From JAXLQL01 sp046331625 (GTDB taxonomy: Bacteria > Acidobacteriota > Terriglobia > Bryobacterales > Bryobacteraceae): DNA of 64,000 bases. Made by a program: the position numbers and the translations under genes. The notes under the pieces are model-generated. The model saw nothing but the letters and a program-made list of their open reading frames with translations, was not told where the DNA came from and ran no database searches. Below, one piece after another: positions 32,823-39,512 of this stretch (positions are counted from its first letter, which is position 1; each line of letters starts with the position of its first letter). Where the stretch lies: the NCBI GenBank assembly GCA_046331625.1, contig JAXLQL010000038.1:1-64000 (forward strand). Reading direction: 5' to 3'.

Positions 32823-34039
32823 GTGGCGGCGGGGCCGCTGTGCCTGGTGTGTGGCGGAGCGGGGCTCGAAGAGTTTCTGGACCTGGGTGCGTCGCCGCTG
32901 GCCAACGCCTTCTTGACGCGCGAGCAACTCCGAGCCCGAAGCGCGTTATCCGCTGCGAGTGGCGATGTGCGCCGGATGCGGACACGTGCAATTGCTCGAT
33001 CGCGTGCCGCCCGAAGCCATGTTCGGCGAATACCTCTACGTATCCTCAGCTTCTAGGACGTTGCTCGATCACTTCGAGGCGCTGGCGGACACGGTGGTTC
33101 GGCGCGAGGAGTTGGCCAAGGGCGAAGCTGTCATGGACATCGGTTCGAATGACGGCTCGCTACTGGCGGCGTTTGCGCGGCGCGGCATGCGGGTGCTCGG
33201 CATCGATCCGGCGAGGAATCTTGCGGCGCTTGCGCGCGAGCGGGGGGTCGAGACGGAGACGGTGTTTTTCGGCGCGGCAACGGCGGCTCGCATTCGATCG
33301 GCTCGCGGACCGGCGCGGGTGTTGACGGCCACCAACTCGCTGCCGCACATTCCCGCGCTCGACGACTATTTCGCAGGGGTTCGAACGCTGCTCGCGCCGG
33401 ACGGAGTCTTTGTCGCGGAAGCCCACTATCTCGCCGATGTCGACGGGCAGTCGGCATTCGACACGATCTATCACGAGCATGTTTCCTACTGGGTCACTGA
33501 AGCCGTTGATGCGGCTGCTCGACGAGCACTCGCTCGAGGTATTTCGCGCCGAGCGGCTCCGGTGCATCACGGGCAGTTGCGAGTGTGGGTGGCGCATCGC
33601 GGCGCTCGCACGACCGAGGCTTCGGTGCGAGACGTGCTCGCCGAAGAGCGCAGGCTCAGGCTTCACGACATCGCCACGTGGCGCGCATTCGCACGGCGCG
33701 CGCAGGCTGTGCGGGAAGGCCTTCGAGGAGCTTCGCGCGCGGAAGCGCCGCGGACAGCGCATCGCCGGGTACGGCGCCGGCTTCAAGGCGACGACGCTGC
33801 TGGCGTGGCTCGGGCTAGGTCCGGAATGGATCGAGTACATTGCCGACCGGAGTCGGTTGAAGCAGGGGCGCTACACGCCCGGCACACATATTCCGATTGT
33901 CGGGCCGGAGCGGATCGCCGCCGATCCACCTGACGCGCTAGTGTTGCTTGCGTGGAACTTCGCCGCCGAGATCAAACGGCAGTTGGCAGGCTACGAGGGC
34001 GAGTACATTCTGCCGCTCGACGGAGGCGGTCATGTATAG
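32823..34039 (+). pseudogene. Sugar C-methyltransferase, broken by four one-base frameshifts
   Basis: A three-domain SAM methyltransferase of the TylC3/NovU type, about 405 aa when repaired. N-terminal zinc domain: LCLVCGGAGLEEFLDLGASP, then CAGCGHVQLLDRVPPE. Methyltransferase core: MDIGSNDGSLLAAFARRGMR. After it come IYHEHVSYW, RIAGYGAGFKATTLLAW and a C-terminal KQGRYTPGTHIPIVGPERI, all typical. Frame changes are needed at about 32927 (extra C), 33493 (extra G in GGG), 33557 (missing C) and 33719 (extra G). All are plus or minus one in short homopolymers, which is suspicious for consensus error. Family members methylate a keto-sugar carbon (C3 or C5) of an NDP-sugar. Start GTG 32823. Confidence 0.8.
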
Positions 34040-34856
34040 CACGTGCCTCGAAACCGCGGCCGACACCACCGTGACGATCGCATCCGGCGGACGCCGCACT
34101 ACGGTCGATCTCTACACGCGCGAAGGCCTGGAAGCCGTTGCCGGGCTCTGGCTCAAGCTGAGCGCGGAGTTCCGCTTGATGTACGACTTGACCTGGCTCG
34201 GCGTTCCGATCATCCAGCTTCCCGGAGACATCGTCATGATGCAGGAGCTGATCTGGCGCATTCGGCCGGAGGCGATCGTCGAATGCGGGTTTGCTCACGG
34301 GGGCTCGGCGATTTTCTACGCGTCGATCCTCGAGCTGGCGGGCAAAGGCGAAGTGATTGGCGTGGATGTCGAGGTGCGCAAGTACAACCGGCTTGCCGTG
34401 GAGAGTCATCCGATGGCGCACCGGATCCGGATTGTCGAAGGCAGCTCGATCGATCCTTCGACAGTGGCGCGCATTGAAGAGACGCTTTTGGGCGCGGCAC
34501 CGGTGATCGCGGTGCTTGATTCGAACCACACCACTGCGCACGTCCTCGAAGAGATGGAGCTCTACGCGCCGCTCGTGACGCCCGGAAGTTATCTCGTGGT
34601 GATGGATGGCGCGCAGGCGCATGTGTGGGACACGCCGCGCGGCAAGCGCGAGTGGCGCGACGACAACCCGCTCGAAGCGATCGCGCGATTCCTCGAGCGG
34701 CATCCGGAGTTCGAAGAAGATTCGCGCTACACGAGGACCGAGGTGACCAGCTCACCCCGTGGATTCCTGCGCCGGCGGAGGCGCGAAGAAATGGCGCGGC
34801 CGTTTGCGCCGGCTCGCCGGCTAGAGCCGACGTTGGAGAAGGAGGCGATCCGATGA
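34032..34856 (+). CDS. CmcI-family ('cephalosporin hydroxylase') methyltransferase-like protein
   Basis: A 274-aa Rossmann-fold protein. The family core is intact: LPGDIVMMQELIWRIRPEAI, VECGFAHGGSAIFYASILEL with the SAM-binding GxxHGGS, IGVDVEVRKYNRLAVESHPM, PVIAVLDSNHTTAHVLEEME, and SYLVVMDG. Despite the historic hydroxylase name, most members, including rhamnosyl O-methyltransferases, are SAM-dependent O-methyltransferases, and genes of this type are frequent in O-antigen and flagellar-glycan loci. Start ATG 34032 lies in the end of the C-methyltransferase gene (8-bp overlap) and the stop overlaps the next start by ATGA. I infer it methylates the island's sugar. Confidence 0.88.
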   Translation: MYSTCLETAADTTVTIASGGRRTTVDLYTREGLEAVAGLWLKLSAEFRLMYDLTWLGVPIIQLPGDIVMMQELIWRIRPEAIVECGFAHGGSAIFYASILELAGKGEVIGVDVEVRKYNRLAVESHPMAHRIRIVEGSSIDPSTVARIEETLLGAAPVIAVLDSNHTTAHVLEEMELYAPLVTPGSYLVVMDGAQAHVWDTPRGKREWRDDNPLEAIARFLERHPEFEEDSRYTRTEVTSSPRGFLRRRRREEMARPFAPARRLEPTLEKEAIR

Positions 34857-35728
34857 AGCTGGTAGTCACGGGTTCGGAGAGCTTTGTCGGCCGGGCGCTC
34901 GCCGCGCTGTGCCGCGAGCGCGGCATCGAAGTCTGGGGAGTCGATACACGTTCGCCGCGAGCCGGAATTCGAGCCGACATCACCGACCCGGCGTTGCGGC
35001 TTCCGAAAGCCGATGCCGTGGTTCACTTGGCGGCGATTTCGCGCGACTCCGATTGCCGGGCCAACCCGGCGCGCGCCTTGTCGGTGAACGTACTGGGGAC
35101 GCAGAACATCATCTCCGCGGCGCGCGAGGCCGAAATCCCGCAGGTGATCTTCGCATCGAGCGAGTGGGTTTACGGCGACCCCGGCACCCGGCTGATCGAC
35201 GAATCGGAGTCGATCGACATCAATCGCGTCGCGGGCGAATATGCGCTCACCAAGCTCGCGGGCGAACGCCTGCTCGCGCTAGCGGCGGCGCGGGGCGAGA
35301 TCGCAGCGACGGTGCTCCGTTTCGGGATCATCTATGGTCTGCGCGTGGAAGGGGAACTTCCTTCGGCGGTCGAGTCGTTATTTGCGGCCGTCCGGGACAC
35401 CGGCCGGGCAGAGGCGAGGGGATCGCTGGCTACTGCCCGCCGGTTCATCCACGCCGCCGACATCGCGGCGGGAATTCTCGCGGCGGTAGGGCGGCCGGGC
35501 TACGACGTCTTCAACTTGACGGGCGACCGGCTGGTGACGCTCGCCGAGATCGCGCGCACGAGCGCCGAGGTGTGCGGCCGCACGGTGACGCTCATCGAAG
35601 GCGACGCTCGCCACGTGAGTATTCGCAACATCGACAACGGGAAGGCGCGGGCAACGCTGGGATGGTCGCCGCGGATTGATCTGCGAGCGGGGCTCGAGAG
35701 TCTCGCACCCGAAGAGGTTGCGGCATGA
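34853..35728 (+). CDS. NAD-dependent sugar epimerase/reductase (SDR), third of the island
   Basis: A 291-aa extended SDR. LVVTGSESFVGRALAALCRE is the nucleotide-binding motif (with Ser-Glu-Ser in place of the usual Gly-rich loop), then AVVHLAAISRDSDCRANPAR, VIFASSEWVYGDPG with catalytic Ser, and YALTKLAGERL as YxxxK. A typical RRFIHAADIAAGILAAVGRP segment follows. It may be a 4-reductase or epimerase finishing the sugar; the position of action is not readable. A start at ATG 34853 follows AGAAGGAGG closely and overlaps the previous stop. Its own stop overlaps the next ATG, so translation is coupled across 34.0-36.6 kb. Confidence 0.88.
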   Translation: MKLVVTGSESFVGRALAALCRERGIEVWGVDTRSPRAGIRADITDPALRLPKADAVVHLAAISRDSDCRANPARALSVNVLGTQNIISAAREAEIPQVIFASSEWVYGDPGTRLIDESESIDINRVAGEYALTKLAGERLLALAAARGEIAATVLRFGIIYGLRVEGELPSAVESLFAAVRDTGRAEARGSLATARRFIHAADIAAGILAAVGRPGYDVFNLTGDRLVTLAEIARTSAEVCGRTVTLIEGDARHVSIRNIDNGKARATLGWSPRIDLRAGLESLAPEEVAA

Positions 35729-36609
35729 ACCTCGCGCGGCGCGTACTCGAGCTGCGGCTCTGGCAGCATCTCATCAACGAAGACCTGAAGCGGAACCGGT
35801 TTCGCATCCCCGTCCACGTGGCGATGGGGCACGAGGCGATCGCCGTGGCGGTGGATGAAGCGATGGGTCCACGCGACGCGCTGCTACTGACGCACCGCAA
35901 CATCGCCTACAACCTCGCCCGTACGCGCGCCTTCGAACCGGTGCGCGAGCACTATCTTTCGGGGCCGCTCGGCTCGATGAACTTGGCGAACCCCGAGGCG
36001 GGCATCGTCTATTCTTCGAGCATTCTCGGGAACAACTTGCCGGTGGCTTGCGGCGTCGCTTGGGCCGACCGCGTGGCCGGGCGCGATGCGGCGGCGTGGG
36101 TGCTCACTGGCGACGGAGCGATGGAGGAAGGCTCGTTCTGGGAATCGCTCGTGTTCGCGCGCTCGCACGCGCTGCCCGTGATCTTCCTCGTCGAGAACAA
36201 TGACCATTCGCTGGCGTCGCGTATCGAAGAGCGGCGGTGCGCGATCGATCTTGCTGGGCTCTGTGGGGCGGCTGGCGTGCCGTTCACCGCGCTCGCGGGC
36301 AACCACGCGGACCGTTACCGCGAACAACTCGGCGCGTTGCGGGAGCAGGCAACGAACGGTCCGGTATGCGCGGAGGTGAAGCTGAAGACGCTCACCAATC
36401 ACGCCGGTGCAACCCCGGGCTGGGCGGCCGATCCCAAGAAGATTTCGCTCGAAGCGGGTCTGGTGGTGGAGGAAACCGAGCTCGATCCGGCGTGGGTTGC
36501 GCGCGGCTCGTTCGACGCCGACGACTACGCTTCGGCGCTCTCGTCTCTTCTCGAACTTGCCATTCGATTGTCGCCGGAGGTGGAATGCCCAGCTACATCC
36601 AAGGTCTGA
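35725..36609 (+). CDS. Thiamine-diphosphate E1 alpha-like subunit (dehydrogenase/transketolase type)
   Basis: A 294-aa TPP enzyme subunit. The E1-alpha signature HVAMGHEAIAVAVDEAMGPR is followed by DALLLTHRNIAYNL. The TPP motif is complete: GDGAMEEGSFWESLVFARSH, then PVIFLVENND, i.e. GDG about 28 residues before N. It is shorter than pyruvate or branched-chain E1 alpha (about 330-400 aa), and there is no E2 lipoyl or E3 gene anywhere near. In a nucleotide-sugar island such a pair may transfer a two-carbon unit to a sugar, as TPP enzymes do in branched-chain sugar pathways; this is inference. It overlaps the beta subunit gene by 25 bp. Confidence 0.85.
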   Translation: MNLARRVLELRLWQHLINEDLKRNRFRIPVHVAMGHEAIAVAVDEAMGPRDALLLTHRNIAYNLARTRAFEPVREHYLSGPLGSMNLANPEAGIVYSSSILGNNLPVACGVAWADRVAGRDAAAWVLTGDGAMEEGSFWESLVFARSHALPVIFLVENNDHSLASRIEERRCAIDLAGLCGAAGVPFTALAGNHADRYREQLGALREQATNGPVCAEVKLKTLTNHAGATPGWAADPKKISLEAGLVVEETELDPAWVARGSFDADDYASALSSLLELAIRLSPEVECPATSKV

Positions 36610-37490
36610 GCGAAGCGATCGCGCGCGCGGCTTCGCGCTACCCGGACTTGATCCAGTTCGGCGAAAACATCCTGCAAGGCTCGCGCATCTGCGGACTCAC
36701 GCGTTCGCTCACGGGTCGTGTGATCAACGTGGGCAACTGTGAGAACACGCACGTGGGCGCGGGTTTCGGCGTGATGATGCGCGGCGGCCGCGCGGCGCTC
36801 TACATGAAGCAACTCGACTTTCTGCTGCTCGGCGTGGACCAGATTGTCAACACGTGGAATCTGCTGCGCGCGGCCCCTCCGGACGGCATGGGCAGCTTCA
36901 CGATCGTGGCGATCGTGTGCGATCAAGGCTGGCAGGGTCCGCAGTCGAGCTTCAATGCGCTCGCCGATCTGTGCTCGCTTGCGCGGGTCGACGCTTATCT
37001 GCTCACCGATCTCCACTCGGCCGGAGCGATTCTCGCCTCGCAACTGGGAGCACCGGGCTTCCGTATTCTAGCGCTCAGTCAGCGGCAATTCGGTGCGGAG
37101 CTGCTCGATGTGCCGGTGATCTGGGCCTCGCCCGACTACCGGATTTTCCAGTACGCCGAAGGCGACAGCGCCACGGTCGCTTGCTTCAACTTCTCGCTTC
37201 CGCAAGGGCTCGAACTGGTGGGGGCGTGGGAGCAATCGGGCCGCACGGCCAGCCTGTATTCGATCCATCCGGCCCAGCCTTACAGTTGGGGACGCGTGGT
37301 GGAAGATGCCGCGCGCACCGGGCGGCTGATTGCGATCGATGACGGCAAGGGCGCCAACTCGCTCGCCAACCGTTTGGCCGCGCATGTGGCGCGCATCGCC
37401 CCCGGATGCCGCATCACGATCGATGCCCGGCATGGTCCGGTCGACTACACGGTGAACGAAGACCGCTTCGAAGTCGAGTTGGCCTGGTAG
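36585..37490 (+). CDS. Thiamine-diphosphate E1 beta-like subunit
   Basis: A 301-aa partner of the preceding subunit. The N-terminus MPSYIQGLSEAIARAASRYP corresponds to the E1-beta/transketolase pyrimidine domain, with IQFGENILQGSRI carrying the conserved Glu that activates TPP. GRVINVGNCENTHVGAGFGV and RAALYMKQLDFLLLGVDQIV resemble E1-beta (the usual ...EQGIVGxAxG and DFxxxAxDQI blocks) but are divergent. A C-terminal transketolase domain follows (VACFNFSLPQGLELVGAWEQ, RTGRLIAIDDG). I set the start at ATG 36585 behind GGAGGT. Divergence in the substrate-facing loops argues against ordinary pyruvate or acetoin dehydrogenase. Confidence 0.82.
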   Translation: MPSYIQGLSEAIARAASRYPDLIQFGENILQGSRICGLTRSLTGRVINVGNCENTHVGAGFGVMMRGGRAALYMKQLDFLLLGVDQIVNTWNLLRAAPPDGMGSFTIVAIVCDQGWQGPQSSFNALADLCSLARVDAYLLTDLHSAGAILASQLGAPGFRILALSQRQFGAELLDVPVIWASPDYRIFQYAEGDSATVACFNFSLPQGLELVGAWEQSGRTASLYSIHPAQPYSWGRVVEDAARTGRLIAIDDGKGANSLANRLAAHVARIAPGCRITIDARHGPVDYTVNEDRFEVELAW

Positions 37491-37507
37491 CCGGAAGAAA
37501 AGGAAAA

Positions 37508-39466
37508 ATGGTCGTCGATCTTACAGCCTCTCGTCTCCACGAAGCCGTTGCGTTTCACCAATCCGGCGACCTCGATCGCGCGATCGTTATCTATCGCGAA
37601 GTTCTCGCCGCCGCGCCGGCATACCCCGATGCGCTGCACCTGCTCGGTGCGGCGTTGAGCGCCACCGGACAGCACGAAGAAGCGATCGCGTCACTGCGCC
37701 ATGCCATCGAGGTTCGCCGCTATGCACCGGCCTACTGGTCAAACCTCGGCCTCGCGCTCTCGCGCGCGGGAAAGCCGGAAGAGGCCGCCGAGGCCTACCG
37801 GCAATCGCTCGCGATCCAACCCGGCCACGGGCCCACGCTCGCCAAGCTCGGCCGCGTGCTCGACGCAGCGGGCCAATCCCGCGACGCGATCGAGATCCTG
37901 GAACAAGCGCTCGCCGCGATGCCCGAAGATCCGGACGCGCACAACGCGCTCGGCGCGGCCTACATGAACGCGGGCCGCGGCGCCGATGCGCGCCACCATT
38001 TCGAACGCGCCTGGACGCTCGACCCTTCTTTCGAAGAGGCGCAACAAAACCTGGCGAATTTGTTTCGGGTCGAGGGGGACCGCGCGGTCGAGGGCGGGCG
38101 CTGGCCCGAAGCCGCAACGGCGTACCGCAACCTTGCCGCCATGGCCCCATCGGACCCCGACGCGCACTTCCGGCTTGCTTTGGCGCTCTCGGCATCGAAT
38201 GACGCCGAAGGCGCGCGGCAACGCTACGAGCTCGCGCTGGCGCTGCGGCCCGATCATCCGCAGACCTGCAACAACCTCGCGCATCTCCGCCTGGCGATGG
38301 GCGATGGCGAGACGGCTCTCGCGCTGCTCGAGAAGGCGCTTGCACTCGACCCCGAGTACACGGAGGCTCGCTACAACCTCGGCGTCGCGCTCCAGATGCT
38401 CGATCGTCCGGCTGAGGCTCGCTCTGCCTACGAACAGATCGTCGCCGCCGATCCTGGCCACGCCGATAGCTGGAACAATCTCGGCAGCATTCTCCTCGGC
38501 GAGCGCCGCGGCGAAGATGCGGAGGCGAACTTTCGCCGCGCTCTCGAAGCCTCGCCACGGCACATTGACGCTCGTTGGAATCTCGCTCTCTCGCAACTCG
38601 CGCGAGGCGATTGGACCAACGGCTGGCAAGGCTACGAGGCTCGCCTCGAACAGAAGAAGTTCTCGCACCGCCCATTCGCGGCGCCGCGCTGGAACGGCGA
38701 GCCGCTCGAAGGCCGCAGCCTGTGCGTATGGGCCGAACAGGGTCTCGGCGACACGATCCAGTTCGCCCGCTACTTGCGCGCGCTGCCGCGCGAGAACGTC
38801 ATTTTCGAATGCCAGCCGAACCTCGCGCCGCTCCTCGCCTGCTCCACCGAGCTCCCGCGCGTGGTGGCTCGCGCGGCCGCGTCCCCAGAAGCCGACCTCC
38901 ACCTTCCGCTGCTCAGCTTGCCCGGAATTCTCGGCGCGCAACCGGGTACGATCCCCGCGCCGCTCGGCAACTGGCAACTCCCCGCCGATCACATCGAACG
39001 TTGGCACGCGGCGCTCGCCGAGTTCGCCGGCCGCCGCGTCGGCATCTGTTGGGGCGGCAGTCCGCATAACTGGGATGGCCGCAAGCGGTCCATGCCGCTC
39101 GCGATTGTGGCTCGGCTCGGCGAGGTCCCCGGCGTGCGCCTGTTCAGCCTGCAACGCGGACCCCAAGCCTGCGAACAAGACCCGCGCGTCACCGTGCTCG
39201 AAGACGAATCCTGCGACATCCTCGACACGGCTGCCATCCTCTCCCAACTCGATCTCGTTGTCTCGATCGACACGATGATCGCGCACTTGGCCGCATCGCT
39301 CGGTACGCCCACCCTCACGCTGCTTCCCTACGCGTCAGACTGGCGCTGGATGAATTCCGAACAAGCCACCCCGTGGTACCCGGCGATGCGTCTCTTCCGT
39401 CAGCCAAGTCCTGGCGACTGGACCTCCGTCGTCGATCGCATCGCCTGCGCCTTGGCCAGCGTGTAA
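37508..39466 (+). CDS. TPR protein with C-terminal GT9-like glycosyltransferase domain
   Basis: A 652-aa protein closing the island. Residues about 1-390 hold ten or so TPR units (YPDALHLLGAALSATGQHEE, HADSWNNLGSILLGERRGED). From about 400 onward the sequence matches the heptosyltransferase-like domain found in many TPR proteins: WNLALSQLARGDWTNGWQGY, GRSLCVWAEQGLGDTIQFAR, RRVGICWGGSPHNWDGRKRS, and DLVVSIDTMIAHLAASLGTP with VLPYASDWRW-like LLPYASDWRWMNSEQATPWY. These proteins are often encoded beside flagellin genes and are presumed protein or glycan glycosyltransferases. Start ATG 37508 follows GGAAAAGGAAAA. It is 17 bp after the E1-beta gene. Confidence 0.88.
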   Translation: MVVDLTASRLHEAVAFHQSGDLDRAIVIYREVLAAAPAYPDALHLLGAALSATGQHEEAIASLRHAIEVRRYAPAYWSNLGLALSRAGKPEEAAEAYRQSLAIQPGHGPTLAKLGRVLDAAGQSRDAIEILEQALAAMPEDPDAHNALGAAYMNAGRGADARHHFERAWTLDPSFEEAQQNLANLFRVEGDRAVEGGRWPEAATAYRNLAAMAPSDPDAHFRLALALSASNDAEGARQRYELALALRPDHPQTCNNLAHLRLAMGDGETALALLEKALALDPEYTEARYNLGVALQMLDRPAEARSAYEQIVAADPGHADSWNNLGSILLGERRGEDAEANFRRALEASPRHIDARWNLALSQLARGDWTNGWQGYEARLEQKKFSHRPFAAPRWNGEPLEGRSLCVWAEQGLGDTIQFARYLRALPRENVIFECQPNLAPLLACSTELPRVVARAAASPEADLHLPLLSLPGILGAQPGTIPAPLGNWQLPADHIERWHAALAEFAGRRVGICWGGSPHNWDGRKRSMPLAIVARLGEVPGVRLFSLQRGPQACEQDPRVTVLEDESCDILDTAAILSQLDLVVSIDTMIAHLAASLGTPTLTLLPYASDWRWMNSEQATPWYPAMRLFRQPSPGDWTSVVDRIACALASV

Positions 39467-39499
39467 GACCTCGCTTGGGCAGCGCGCCGCGCGGTGTGG

Positions 39500-39505
39500 T
39501 ACAAC
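39500..39505 (+). promoter_or_regulatory. -10-like hexamer TACAAC before the CehA/McbA gene
   Basis: TACAAC ends 7 nt before ATG 39513, with no Shine-Dalgarno sequence. It fits the leaderless pattern seen elsewhere in the window. Confidence 0.4.
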
Positions 39506-39512
39506 TCACCCC

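Noticed and set aside
28048..39466. LPS O-antigen or capsule locus
   Set aside because: There is no wzx, wzy, wzz, wzm/wzt or initiating sugar-phosphate transferase, and the first and last genes are TPR protein-glycosyltransferase types next to flagellins.
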